Source: BOG-224 sp963783505 (GTDB lineage: Bacteria; Acidobacteriota; Terriglobia; Bryobacterales; Bryobacteraceae). From it: 64,000 nucleotides of DNA. A program made the translations under genes and the position numbers. The stretch covers positions 186,001-250,000 of the forward strand of contig CAWAOP010000017.1 in the NCBI GenBank assembly GCA_963783505.1, in the 5' to 3' direction. This document shows, piece by piece, positions 18,457 to 26,866 of the stretch. Under the pieces are notes generated by a model that was not told the DNA's origin, searched no databases, and was given only the letters and a program-made list of their open reading frames with translations. Every line of letters begins with the position of its first letter. Position 1 is the first letter of the stretch.

Positions 18457-19044
18457 ATGGCGAGTCAGACGCCAACACCGGCGCCGAAGCGGTCAGTCGC
18501 GGAGATCGTCGCTGTGGCGGAACTCGGCGAGCAGGCCAAGGCGATGATGCGCCCCGACGTCCCGCCGGAATCTTACGTCGAACTGCTGATGGGGACGCAG
18601 CAGTTTGCGGACGCAGTGCGGTTCCTCGCGCATGCTCTGCCCAAACGGGAAGCGGTGTGGTGGGCCTGGTTCTGCGCTCGCAGGGCTTCGGGCCCGGAGC
18701 CGCCGCCCGAGATCCGGGCCGCGCTTTCCGCCACCGAGAAGTGGATCGTTCAGCCCAACGACGAAAATCGCCGGGAAGCGATGCGCGCGGGCGAACTCGC
18801 GAACTTCGCCACACCGGCAGGTTGCGCCGCGCTGGGAGCGTTTCTGAGTGGAGGCAGCCTCGGGCCGCCGGGTACGCCGCCGAATCCGCCCGGCGAATTC
18901 ATGACCGCTAAGGCCGTAGCCGGAGCGGTCATATTGGCGGCAGTTTCCACCGAACCCGAGAAGGCGCCCGAGAAGTACCGCGCCTTCGTGGATCAAGGCC
19001 TGGAAGTAACGCGCAAAATCAGGCTCTGGGATCGAGGCGCCTGA
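18457..19044 (+). CDS. DUF6931-like small protein between VgrG and PAAR
   Basis: A 195-aa protein without catalytic motifs that I can name. It begins with a short Pro/Ala-rich leader, then VAEIVAVAELGEQAKAMM, then VELLMGTQQFADAVRFLAHALPKREAVWWAWFCAR, and later small-residue-rich sequence (AGCAALGAFLSGGSLGP) and a helix FMTAKAVAGAVILAAV. The pattern resembles the DUF6931 proteins found in T6SS loci. An ATG at 18457 directly follows the vgrG stop; a TTG at 18451 is an alternative. Sitting between the spike and its tip, it may be an adaptor or loading chaperone; the role is inferred from position only. Confidence 0.65.
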   Translation: MASQTPTPAPKRSVAEIVAVAELGEQAKAMMRPDVPPESYVELLMGTQQFADAVRFLAHALPKREAVWWAWFCARRASGPEPPPEIRAALSATEKWIVQPNDENRREAMRAGELANFATPAGCAALGAFLSGGSLGPPGTPPNPPGEFMTAKAVAGAVILAAVSTEPEKAPEKYRAFVDQGLEVTRKIRLWDRGA

Positions 19045-19068
19045 AACCAAGAGGAGATTGAACTCGCA

Positions 19069-19359
19069 ATGGGAATGCCGGCATCGCGAATCACCGATAT
19101 GCATGTTTGCCCGATGGTCACGGGCATCGTCCCGCATGTGGGAAGGCCCATTCTTCCGCCCGGCGCCGTCACGGTGCTCATCGGCGGCCTGCCCGCGGCG
19201 CGCGTAGGCGATATGGCGACTTGTGTGGGCCCGCCGGACGTGATCGCCATGGGTTCGTTCACGGTCCTCACCATGGGCCAGCCGCAGGCCCGCCTTGGAG
19301 ACCTGACCGCCCACGGTGGCACGGTGGTGCTTGGATACCCTACGGTGCTCGTTGGCTGA
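19069..19359 (+). CDS. PAAR-domain spike-tip protein
   Basis: A 96-aa protein made up only of a PAAR domain: PASRITDMHVCPM at the start (zinc-ligand His and Cys), PPGAVTVLIGGLPAARVGDMATCVGPPDVIAMGS in the middle and LTAHGGTVVLGYP at the end. PAAR proteins cap the VgrG trimer with a zinc-bound cone and can carry effectors. There is no C-terminal extension, so cargo would have to bind separately. AGAGGAG lies upstream of the ATG at 19069. This is the last gene of the plus-strand T6SS run; mobile-element debris follows. Confidence 0.93.
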   Translation: MGMPASRITDMHVCPMVTGIVPHVGRPILPPGAVTVLIGGLPAARVGDMATCVGPPDVIAMGSFTVLTMGQPQARLGDLTAHGGTVVLGYPTVLVG

Positions 19360-19478
19360 CAGTCGTCTCCCACCCGGGGATGCGCGTGCGCCAGCGGATT
19401 CGGCGAATCAGGTAACTGATTGAAGATCCCGGCGTTGCCGCAGTCTTTTTCTGTGAGCGATACGTGAACCACAGGGAC

Positions 19479-20145
19479 CTATTCCTGGGAGGAATAGGCT
19501 GCCCGCAGCCGGCGCACCGAGGTGCGGCCGACCTTCAACCGACGGGCGATTTCGGATTTGCCGACGCCGGCGCGATGTAGTTTCCTGATTTCGCCAGCGT
19601 GCTTGACGACGGTTGCGGGCCGACCCAAGTCGTTTTCCGTTCTCCCGCGCGTGCGACAGGCCAGCCCGAGTTCGTTCCCGCAGAATCTCCCGGTCGAACT
19701 CGGCGAAGATGGCCAGCAGGCCCGCCATGGCGCGGCCGGCTGGCGTGGTCAGGTCCAGCGCCTCGGTCAGGCTCAGGGAAACGAACCCGACACCCAGATG
19801 TTCCAGTTCCTGAAGAGTGGCCAGCAGGTCGGTTACGGATCGGCCCCAGCGGTCCAGTCGCCAAACCAGCACCAGGTCGATCTCCCGCCGGCGGGCGGCT
19901 TCCAGGAGTTCCTCGCGGGCTTCCCGGCGCACAGCGCCGGAGTTCACCTCGCGAACTTGCAGGGTGATCGTCCAGCCGCGCCGAACCGCATACTCCCGCA
20001 TGGCCCGGTTCTGCATCGCCAGCGTTTGCTGATCATTGGTGGAGACACGAGCATACAGGCCCGCCCGAAACATTTTCGGCCGTTGCCGTGCCTGGCCAAA
20101 AACGTGGCTGGATTTTGCTTTTCGAGAAGCCCGTTTTGTGGGCAT
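19479..20145 (-). pseudogene. Serine recombinase (resolvase/invertase family), frameshifted
   Basis: The N-terminal catalytic domain is clear: GLYARVSTNDQQTLAMQN with the nucleophile Ser of the YARVS motif, then VWRLDRWGRSVTDLL and GRAMAGLLAIFAEFDREILRERT. After KRLG the frame breaks near 19625, where one extra base in a C run separates it from the DNA-binding tail. In the other frame the tail reads RPATVVKHAGEIRKLH, GKSEIARRLKVGRTSVRRLR and stops at 19479. Small serine recombinases of this type resolve or invert DNA segments. The translation may begin at 20145 or at the ATG at 20073 just before RAGLYARVS. It sits at the edge of IS66 and integrase remnants. The frameshift may be decay or a sequence error. 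Confidence 0.75.
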
Positions 20146-20219
20146 TTCAGAGCGTCACCCCAGCCTGGCCGGAGTCGATCCATTTCGGCCAGGGATCGCT
20201 CATCCTACTACGCGGCGGG

Positions 20220-20916
20220 TTACGCCGGAACCGGGCTGTCCGGCCGCGCAGCCTGACGCCGCTTCCATTCATCCGGCAGCCAGGCCGCGAGCTCGATCAC
20301 ACGCGTCGCGGGCAGGTTCACCAGCAACTGCGTCAGGTAGCGTTGCGGGTCCACCTCGTGCCGCCGGCAGGTGCTGGTCAGGCTGGCCAGAATCGCCGCC
20401 GTGCGGCCGCCGCGCGCGTTGCCCACGAACAGCGAGTTCTTGCGGTTGAGCACCACCCGCTTCATCCACGCTCAGTTCGTGAACGTGCGTGGTGACGGGG
20501 ATATTCTCGAAATTCGCGAGATTGCGCCAACCCGTGCGCCGCCGCACGCGCCGCAGCTCCTCGGCGGGCTCTGCCGCGGGCGGAACGTCGTCCGGATGAA
20601 CGGGCTTGCGGTCCAACTCTCCGGCGAACTCAAGCAGCATCTGGGCCACATCGCCGCCGGATTGGAGCCGGTCCGCGCGCGGACCGTAATACCACTTCTT
20701 GTACCGCTCCAGTTCCAGTTGCAGCCGCAGCATCTCGACGCGGAGTTGCTCGGCTTGCTGCCTGCTTTCCTCCGCGAGTCGCTGCTGTTCTGCTGCGCGG
20801 AGTTGCTGTTGTTCGGCGCGCTGTGTCTCGCAGTCACGCTCGGCGACGAGCAATCGCACCATCGCTTGCAGCGACTCACTGTCCCGCGGAAGCGCGGCTA
20901 ACTCAACGTGACTCAC
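20220..20916 (-). pseudogene. tnpC: IS66 transposase TnpC, N- and C-terminal parts joined by a deletion
   Basis: From the GTG at 20916 the protein shows the IS66 leader: a Gln/Glu-rich leucine-zipper-like helix, then LQLELERYKKWYYGPRADRL, then TGWRNLANFENIPVTTHVHELS. At about 20465 the frame changes, and the other frame begins directly with KRVVLNRKNSLFVGNARGG, which is the conserved C-terminal end of IS66 transposases, closing with LTQLLVNLPATRVIELAAWLPDEWKRR. Some 270 residues containing the DDE catalytic core are therefore missing. This is a genuine deletion, not a simple indel. Confidence 0.8.
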
Positions 20917-20982
20917 ATAGAGTAGGCGCCACTGACTGTCTGATTAGTTACTCAGGATTGCACTCTTTTTGTCGGTTCCGAT

Positions 20983-21366
20983 TTATGTCCGCGCCGCCAG
21001 CTCGTAACGCGGCATGCGCTTCAATCGAGACACGTCGATGCCATCCAGAATCATCGCCAACTCGCTGGCGCGCAACTCTACCGAGCGCGTTCCCGCCTCC
21101 GCTTTCGGCAGCTTGACAACGCCAGCCTCCAGGCGCTTGTACCAAAGCACGAAACCGTCGCGATCCCATACCGGAATCTTCAGCCGGTCGCCGCGGCGCG
21201 AGCGAAATACGAACAGATGGCCCCCGAGCGGATCTTCCCCGATCACGGTCTTCACGCGTTCGGCCAGACGGTCGAAGCCGCAGCGCATGTCCGCCGCTTC
21301 CGTAGCCAGCCAGATGCGCGCCGTCTGCGCTCGATCCAGCGAGCGCAGGCTCGGTAGATCGGTCAA
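20983..21366 (-). CDS. tnpB: IS66 accessory protein TnpB (Orf2 family)
   Basis: A protein of about 127 aa with the IS66 Orf2 signature: RIWLATEAADMRCGFDRLAERV, then GGHLFVFRSRRGDRLKIPVWDRDGFVLWYKRLE. TnpB is an accessory protein needed for IS66 transposition; its exact function is unclear. The start is taken as the TTG at 21366, which overlaps the tnpA stop (TTGA), the usual arrangement in this family. It looks intact although the downstream transposase is destroyed. Confidence 0.82.
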   Translation of the reverse strand: MTDLPSLRSLDRAQTARIWLATEAADMRCGFDRLAERVKTVIGEDPLGGHLFVFRSRRGDRLKIPVWDRDGFVLWYKRLEAGVVKLPKAEAGTRSVELRASELAMILDGIDVSRLKRMPRYELAART

Positions 21367-21686
21367 ACTCGCGTCTCCAGCGCGGCCACTACAGCGCGCA
21401 GATGATTCGGATCGAAGCCCGGTTCCACCACGACGCAACGCCCTTCGGCAAGGCGGATCTCAATGGCTCCCCGGTCCGACGGAATCGGCCGCGCCGGCCC
21501 CTTCACCACCTGCACTTCGAGGAACTGTTCGGCTGTGCTCTTGCGCAACCGGCTCCGCCACGTGTAGAACTGTGATGTGGTAAGGCCGCGCTCCCGGCAA
21601 AACGCCTCCACGGTCTGGCCGCTCTCGCTTTGCTCCAATATCAGGCTGCTCCACCTGGACCGTGCCTCGGGTTTAAACTGTCCCAT
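21363..21686 (-). CDS. tnpA: IS66 accessory protein TnpA
   Basis: A 107-aa protein with a helix-turn-helix typical of IS3/IS66 OrfA proteins: WSSLILEQSESGQTVEAFCRERGLT followed by SQFYTWRSRLRK. The C-terminal part (IEIRLAEGRCVVVEPGFD, HLRAVVAALE) is characteristic of IS66 TnpA. It is the first gene of the element and overlaps tnpB by four bases. Confidence 0.82.
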   Translation of the reverse strand: MGQFKPEARSRWSSLILEQSESGQTVEAFCRERGLTTSQFYTWRSRLRKSTAEQFLEVQVVKGPARPIPSDRGAIEIRLAEGRCVVVEPGFDPNHLRAVVAALETRV

Positions 21687-21902
21687 ACCTCAACTGTGAG
21701 CCATGCCGCCGCCGCTCACAAGATGGGGTTCACGTAACGCTCACCAAGAACCTCCGCTACTTGCTGCTGAAGGCCCAGAGGCTGGCGGCCCTCAAGGCGG
21801 AATTCCTGATTCTCCAGAAAGCGGCGTAGCAATGAAGCTTCTTCACATTCTCGCGCAGAGCCAGTTTTTCCGGGATTGCCGACAGGACTACTGAACAGGT
21901 AG

Positions 21903-22595
21903 TTGTGGAAATTCTATCTCCGACAGGCTCCTTACATGAGGTTGATTATAGAGACGCTGGTGTCAACTGGGTTGCGAATTTCGGAGTTGGTCGGCCTGAA
22001 ATGGAAGTGGGTCGATCTGGATCGGGCGGTCATGCTGGTCCGGGAGCGCAACTATAGGGGCAGTCAGGGAAGGCTGAAATCGAAGCGGTCCCGGCGCGAC
22101 CTGCCGATTCCGGGCTCTGGGGAGTGGTATCGTTTCCTCAAGCCCGCGGACGCCTAGCCGGACGACTTCGTCTTTCGGAAAGGGGGTCGGCCATTCGATG
22201 AGCGAGCATTGCTTCGGCCCGAACTAAAACCCGTCCTCGAACGGTTGAAGCTGGACTTCCCGGGATTCGGCGGGCACACATTTCGACGCACCCATCTGAC
22301 CGTTTTCGCTGAAGAAGGCGGTACGGCTTTCGAGACGCGTGACCAGGCGGGCCACGCGAAGGTGGAGACGACGATGGGTTACATCCGCACTTCGATAGAT
22401 CGCCGTGCCGAGACGGTTCGGAAGCTCGGCGACAGGTTGCTTCCCGCGAGTAATCCGGGAATAATGCGGGAATTAAACCCGGATAGAAACCCCGAGCTGG
22501 CTGTAAGTGACTCAGATGAAATGGGTGCGTGGTGGGCCCGTGGCGACTCGAACGCCAGACCTCTACCGTGTCAAGGTAGCGCTCTAACCAACTGA
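21903..22595 (+). pseudogene. Tyrosine recombinase/integrase remnant with in-frame stop
   Basis: Only the C-terminal catalytic domain remains. In one frame: STGLRISELVGL (Arg I), a KSKRSRRDLP strand (Lys), HTFRRTHLTVF (His and Arg II), QAGHAK (His III) and TMGYIR (Tyr nucleophile). A TAG at 22155-22157 interrupts the frame between the Lys strand and the second Arg, and the N-terminal arm-binding and core-binding domains are missing. The reading runs on into the adjacent tRNA-Val gene and stops at 22595 within it. The position immediately next to the tRNA 3' end is the usual place of an island integrase. Confidence 0.78.
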
Positions 22596-22606
22596 GCTAC
22601 GGGCCC
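22530..22606 (-). tRNA. tRNA-Val (GAC anticodon)
   Basis: On the minus strand the acceptor stem GGGCCCG pairs with CGGGCCC. The D-arm contains GCTCAGTTGGTTAGAGC. The anticodon stem CTACC/GGTAG encloses the loop TTGACAC with anticodon GAC. The T-arm contains TTCGAGT. A CCA end is encoded at 22530-22532. The 3' end faces the integrase remnant at 21903-22595. A TATACT box lies a short way upstream of the gene at about 22630-22636. Confidence 0.95.
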
Positions 22607-22684
22607 TTCGGCGAGGAACGACAAGCCGAGTATAACATGCGGGTAACGCCGCGCCGCGACGCCCTGTTCGCGTCGCAGTGCAGG

Positions 22685-24985
22685 CTAGAGCCGGTACAAG
22701 TAGCTCAGCTTGACGAAGAACTGGCGGCCCGTGGTGACCGAGGGAAATTGCGTCCGTCCGACGTACGGCGGCGAGCCGGGGAAGATCGCCTGGTTTTCGA
22801 GATGATCGCTATATCCCACGTACAGCGCCGTTCCCGGATGCAGGAGGTACGTCAGAAGCGCGTCGCCGTTCACTGCCTTTTGGCGATCCAGCGCGATCAG
22901 CGCCGGATTCTCGAGGACCGCGTTGTAATCGACGATGAAGCGAAACGAGAGCGCCCGCGTGAACTGGTAGTTCACCTTGGTACGGATCAGGTGATTCACG
23001 AAGACCGCCGCCGGGCGGCCGTCCGAAGCGAGCGGAACGCCGGCGAATGAATCGTTCCGCGCGCGCAGACGCGTGAGGTAGTAGTAAACATCCATCTTCA
23101 TGCGCGAGACGGGCCGCACGGTGATCTGCGCCTGCACTTCGCTGCCGTTGCACAGGAAAGGCAACAGGGTCCCCGCCGGATCGTAATTGATGCGCTGGCC
23201 GAATGAGATTCCGCCATCGAAGGTGAAGCGCTTGAAGTATTCGGTATGCCCGCCGAGACTGTTGGACCCGCCGCGGAAGTTGACTCCGCCGAACCGCTCG
23301 AAGGCTTCCGTGCGCGACACGCTGAGGTAAGTGGAACGCGCCATTTCGAAGTTAATGCTTGGATTCACATTCCAGTTCTGCTGGACGCCGGTATGGTCCA
23401 GGACTCCTTGCATGTATAGCTGCGGTCCCCAGCTCAGCAGCTTCTTGCTCTTGGGATGGAAACGCCGGCGCCCAAACTGCTCCAGCTTCCGAATGTCCGT
23501 TCGTTGCACGTAACCCAGGTCGGTGTGGAAGCCGTCCGAGATGTCCGTATACGTAAGGTCGTAACCCCACGACCGGCTGAAGCGGTTGAGGTCCGCGAGA
23601 TAGGCGCTGCCTCCGTAGCCGCTTCCATCCGGGTTGCGCGTATGGCTGGTCATGGCTTGGCCGGAGAGCGTCCAGTTGGATCCGATCTTGATGCGCGAAT
23701 CCACCGACCCGACGCGATTGAACGTCCCCCCGAACTCCCGCTCGGAAAACAAGACGCCGATATTGGACTGCTTTCCGAAATCGCGCGAAACGCGGAAAAT
23801 GCCGATCGCCGCGCGCGCGCCGTTGTTGGGATCGCTCGAATCGAGGTCCTGTCCCGGCGCCCGGTCGTCGATGGCCAGCATGCCCATGCTCCATCGGCCC
23901 AACTTTCCCGTCAGACGCGCGCCAAACTCAGGATCGATGATCCGCCGCGAGAAAAACAAGTTCTGTAGCGTCGAAAAATAGGAGCTGTTTTCGAGAAAGA
24001 ACGGACGCTTCTCCGGGAACTGCACCTCGTAGCGCTGGTTGACAGTCACTTGCGGATCGTCGGATTCCACCTGGCTGAAATCCGGGTTGAGAGCCACATC
24101 CAGCGTCATGGAATTGTGGATTACGGCCTTGGCGTCCATTCCCACCCGCGCGTCGGTCTTGCCCCGAAAAGAGGGAGCCGAGCCGTCGGCCGGGTTGTCC
24201 AGATAGTGCGACCCCGCAACAGCCCCGTACGGAATGAACTGAAGATTGCGGCCCGGCGAAATGCCCTCCAGCCCGGACATGTTCCCAAGCTGCTGATTGA
24301 AGCCGGACACCTTGTTCGAAACAAACGGCCAGAAGGCGTTCTCGTTGGTCGCGGGGATGGACCGGAACAGGCCAAGCCCCCAAGTCTGGAACTGGCTGGA
24401 CGCGAAACGCAAACTGCGGAACGGGATTCGGAACAGCGCGACGAAGCCGCTCTCGGTGACGCGCCCGTCGGAGTACCAGAGCGTATCGAAGCTGAAGTCG
24501 TCGTTGGTGGATTCGCTCTCCATTGCGTCCGCCTGAACGCCGAGCGGGTTGACGAAGAATTCATAGCCGCGCTGGCGGTCGTGGTAGGTGTCGAAGAGCA
24601 CTCCGACTACGTCGTCACTGAAAACGTCTTCGCGCTTGGCCATGCGCGCACGGAGCTGGCCCGGCGCGGAGTCGCATACGAAAACAGCGTAAAAACTCTT
24701 GTCGTCGTAGCCGATATAAGCCGTGGTCTTCTGGCTGATCGGAATTCCGTCGCCGGGATTGCGCTGGCGGAAATCGTCAATCCGCTTCATGTCCGAACGC
24801 GAGGATTCGCCGAGGAATTCCTCGATGCTGGGAGGATGGGAGATCCTGGGGATCTGTATATCCTTCACTTGCGCAACGGCCGCAGGCCGGGCGCTGTCCG
24901 GGCGCGCTGGCTGAGCCTGCTGGGCTCGGAGCGTCACCGCTGCCGCCGCCAGGCACAGTATGGCTGTTCGCGTAGGAATCGTCAA
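22685..24985 (-). CDS. DUF5916 domain protein with N-terminal CBM9-like domain
   Basis: A 766-aa secreted protein. It has a signal peptide (about residues 1-21, ending at AQQAQ), a CBM9-like sugar- or ligand-binding domain (about 45-230, including YIGYDDKSFYAVFVCDS and FRIPFRSLRFA), and a long C-terminal domain with VALNPDFSQVESDDPQVTVNQRYE and FPEKRPFFLENSSYF, the signature of DUF5916. That C-terminal domain is rich in alternating aromatic strands and probably forms an outer-membrane beta-barrel, ending in an aromatic residue region (VKLSYLYRL). The function is unknown; such proteins are numerous in soil bacteria. It stands alone on the minus strand, next to tRNA-Val. Confidence 0.85.
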   Translation of the reverse strand: MTIPTRTAILCLAAAAVTLRAQQAQPARPDSARPAAVAQVKDIQIPRISHPPSIEEFLGESSRSDMKRIDDFRQRNPGDGIPISQKTTAYIGYDDKSFYAVFVCDSAPGQLRARMAKREDVFSDDVVGVLFDTYHDRQRGYEFFVNPLGVQADAMESESTNDDFSFDTLWYSDGRVTESGFVALFRIPFRSLRFASSQFQTWGLGLFRSIPATNENAFWPFVSNKVSGFNQQLGNMSGLEGISPGRNLQFIPYGAVAGSHYLDNPADGSAPSFRGKTDARVGMDAKAVIHNSMTLDVALNPDFSQVESDDPQVTVNQRYEVQFPEKRPFFLENSSYFSTLQNLFFSRRIIDPEFGARLTGKLGRWSMGMLAIDDRAPGQDLDSSDPNNGARAAIGIFRVSRDFGKQSNIGVLFSEREFGGTFNRVGSVDSRIKIGSNWTLSGQAMTSHTRNPDGSGYGGSAYLADLNRFSRSWGYDLTYTDISDGFHTDLGYVQRTDIRKLEQFGRRRFHPKSKKLLSWGPQLYMQGVLDHTGVQQNWNVNPSINFEMARSTYLSVSRTEAFERFGGVNFRGGSNSLGGHTEYFKRFTFDGGISFGQRINYDPAGTLLPFLCNGSEVQAQITVRPVSRMKMDVYYYLTRLRARNDSFAGVPLASDGRPAAVFVNHLIRTKVNYQFTRALSFRFIVDYNAVLENPALIALDRQKAVNGDALLTYLLHPGTALYVGYSDHLENQAIFPGSPPYVGRTQFPSVTTGRQFFVKLSYLYRL

Positions 24986-25033
24986 AAGACTAGGACGCTT
25001 GCCAAGCCCTTTTGTTCCGCAAAACCGTCAGAC

Positions 25034-25227
25034 TGTTGAAGAAGGGGGTCGGACTTGTCTGCCCCGTGAAAGCATCCACCGAATGCAAAGATACGTCCGA
25101 CTGGGGGCAGACCGGTCTTGTCCCTCTGCCGAAAAAGGGGGTCAGACTTGTCTGCCCCATGGGATCATCCACCGAAAACGAATATACATCCGACTGGGGG
25201 CAGACCGGTCTGACCCCGTTTTCAACA
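25034..25227. repeat. Composite palindromic element with two 93-bp tandem units
   Basis: The ends are inverted: TGTTGAA at 25034-25040 and TTCAACA at 25221-25227, continuing inward as GGGGGTCGGAC and its complement GTCTGACCCC. Inside are two direct units starting at 25044 and 25137 (93-bp period), each running from a GGGGGTC-AC-TTGTCTGCCCC block to an ATCCGACTGGGGGCAGACCGGTCT block. Both strands are open for translation, but the reading is repetitive and has no recognisable protein. It lies between two convergent-free minus-strand genes. It looks like a non-autonomous repeat (MITE or REPIN type). Confidence 0.75.
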
Positions 25228-25231
25228 ACTC

Positions 25232-25978
25232 CTAGAGCTGGATGCGCGAAAACAACCACGAGCCAAGAGCCAGCAGAACCGCGGCGATGGCCGAAAGAAC
25301 GGCCAGATCGAGTCCGGTCCCATAATGCGCCGATCCGGTGAGCGCCGCCCGCATACCGTCAATGCCGTAGGCGAGCGGGTCCAAGGCCGCGGCCACGCGC
25401 AGGGCTTTGGGAGCGAACGTCAGCGGATAGATCGAGCCGGATAGAAAGAACATGGGCATCACCACAAAGCCCATGACGAATTGGAAGCCTTGAAAATCCT
25501 GGAGCACGCTCGCGATGGCCGTGCCCATGGCCGTGAAAGCTATCGCGATGAGCGCCATGAACAGGAGCGCATAGGGAATCGTGCTGACATTGGCGGGGCG
25601 GAATCCGGCGATGAGGCAAATGACGATCACGATCACGCCCTGAATCATCGAGACCGTCGCGCCGCCGAGCGTACGGCCCACCATGATGGCCGTGCGCGAG
25701 ACCGGCGCAACCAGCACCTCTTTCAGAAACCCGAACTGGCGGTCCCAAATCAGTTCGATGCCGGAGAAGATGCCGCTGAACAGCACCGTCATTCCGATCA
25801 CTCCGGGCGCGATGAATTGCAGGTAGTTGCCCTGCCCCGCCTTTTGATACACCGGGCCAAAACCGAACCCGAGCGCCACCAGGTAGAGGAGCGGCTGCCC
25901 CAGCGAGCCGATGATGCGCGCTTTCGAGCGCAGATACCGCTTCATCGCGCGAAGCCACAACACATAAACGGCGCTCAT
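25232..25978 (-). CDS. ABC-2 type transporter permease (DrrB-like)
   Basis: A 248-aa membrane protein with about six hydrophobic segments (for example IIGSLGQPLLYLVALGFGFG, VSMIQGVIVIVICLIAGF and GFVVMPMFFLSGSIYPLTF). The last of these is the conserved ABC-2 signature region. The start at 25978 is fixed by the overlap TAATG with the stop of the ATPase gene upstream, which implies translational coupling. With the ATPase it forms an exporter of the daunorubicin-resistance type; substrate unknown, possibly a lipid or a drug. Confidence 0.9.
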   Translation of the reverse strand: MSAVYVLWLRAMKRYLRSKARIIGSLGQPLLYLVALGFGFGPVYQKAGQGNYLQFIAPGVIGMTVLFSGIFSGIELIWDRQFGFLKEVLVAPVSRTAIMVGRTLGGATVSMIQGVIVIVICLIAGFRPANVSTIPYALLFMALIAIAFTAMGTAIASVLQDFQGFQFVMGFVVMPMFFLSGSIYPLTFAPKALRVAAALDPLAYGIDGMRAALTGSAHYGTGLDLAVLSAIAAVLLALGSWLFSRIQL

Positions 25979-26790
25979 TAGCGTTGCTTCCTCCACATTT
26001 TCGAGAACTGGCGCATGCGGTCTATATTGCTGGCCTCCTCGTCGCGAATGGTATTGCCCGTCAACGCCAGAAACGCCGTTTCGAGCGTCTCGGAATTCGT
26101 CTGCTGCTTCAGTTCCGTCGGCGTCCCCTGCGCGACGATGCGCCCGTGATCGATAATTGCGATGCGGTGCGCCACCCGCTCCGCCTCCTCCATGTGATGG
26201 GTGGTGAGGAACACCGTAATTCGATCGGTCTCGTTGAGCTTCTTCAGGTGCGTCCAAAGCTGATTGCGCGTCTGAGGGTCCAGGCCCAGCGTCGGCTCGT
26301 CGAGAAACACAATCTTCGGCGTATGCAGAAGACCGCGCGCGATTTCCAAACGCCGCCGCATCCCGCCGGAAAACGTCTTCACGAAATCCTTGCGCCGTTC
26401 CCAAAGCTCGAACATGCCGAGCAGCCGCTCGATGCGCTCGCCGCGGACCTTGTGCGGGACGCGATATAGAATGCCGTGGAACTCCATATTCTCGTAGGCC
26501 GTCAGCTCGTCGTCCAGACTCGGGTCCTGGAAGACGATCCCGAAGCTCTGGCGCACCTGGTGCTGATGCGTGGTGGGGTCGAGGCCATCGAGTTCGAGTT
26601 TGCCCGAAGTGGGGGCAAGCAGCGTAGTGAGCATCTTGATGGTGGTGGTCTTGCCGGCGCCGTTGGGTCCGAGGAACGCAAAGATCTCGCCCTCAGCGAC
26701 ATCGAACGTGATATCGCGGACGGCCTCCAAGTCGCCGAACTTCTTCACCAGGTTCTGAACGCGAATCATGGACCGGGACATTTCTTTCAT
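25978..26790 (-). CDS. ABC transporter ATP-binding protein (DrrA-like)
   Basis: A 270-aa ATPase with Walker A FLGPNGAGKTTTIKML (about residues 40-55), Q-loop VFQDPSLDD, signature SGGMRRRLEIARGL, Walker B IVFLDEPTLGLDPQ and H-loop TTHHMEEAE. This set is typical of the DrrA/multidrug exporter subfamily. It energises the permease encoded immediately downstream (one-base overlap). Translation could start at 26790 or at internal Met codons at residues 4 or 8; Met8 (IRVQNLVKKFGD) would also suit the family. Confidence 0.9.
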   Translation of the reverse strand: MKEMSRSMIRVQNLVKKFGDLEAVRDITFDVAEGEIFAFLGPNGAGKTTTIKMLTTLLAPTSGKLELDGLDPTTHQHQVRQSFGIVFQDPSLDDELTAYENMEFHGILYRVPHKVRGERIERLLGMFELWERRKDFVKTFSGGMRRRLEIARGLLHTPKIVFLDEPTLGLDPQTRNQLWTHLKKLNETDRITVFLTTHHMEEAERVAHRIAIIDHGRIVAQGTPTELKQQTNSETLETAFLALTGNTIRDEEASNIDRMRQFSKMWRKQR

Positions 26791-26866
26791 AGTACTTGAG
26801 CGCGCGTGCGAGACAGATTCACGGCGGCCGCAAAGCGAGGCGGCGCTGGAAAGATGACGCGGCGTC

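Larger units (their letters stand above)
20205..21745 (-). mobile_element. IS66-family insertion sequence, internally deleted
   Basis: The three genes of an IS66 element lie in order on the minus strand: tnpA (21363-21686), tnpB (20983-21366) and a tnpC remnant (20220-20916). The tnpC reading passes directly from its N-terminal region to its last 75 residues, so the catalytic core is gone. Outer ends are approximate: weak inverted similarity (GTTACG followed by GAACC) is seen near 21735 and near 20212, but I cannot define terminal repeats or a target duplication. The element cannot encode active transposase. Confidence 0.65.

Noticed and set aside
22500..22595. True C-terminus of the integrase (GDSNARPLPCQGSALTN)
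   Set aside because: This peptide is read from the complementary strand of the tRNA-Val gene and is a well-known artefact of integrase frames running into a tRNA.
25012..25341. Small repetitive proteins on both strands over the 194-bp repeat
   Set aside because: They are translations of the palindromic repeat; both strands give the same type of repeated peptide and there is no start-site support.
25979..26404. N-terminal extension of the ABC permease to 26404
   Set aside because: It overlaps the ATPase gene completely in another frame; the TAATG overlap at 25978 marks the real start.
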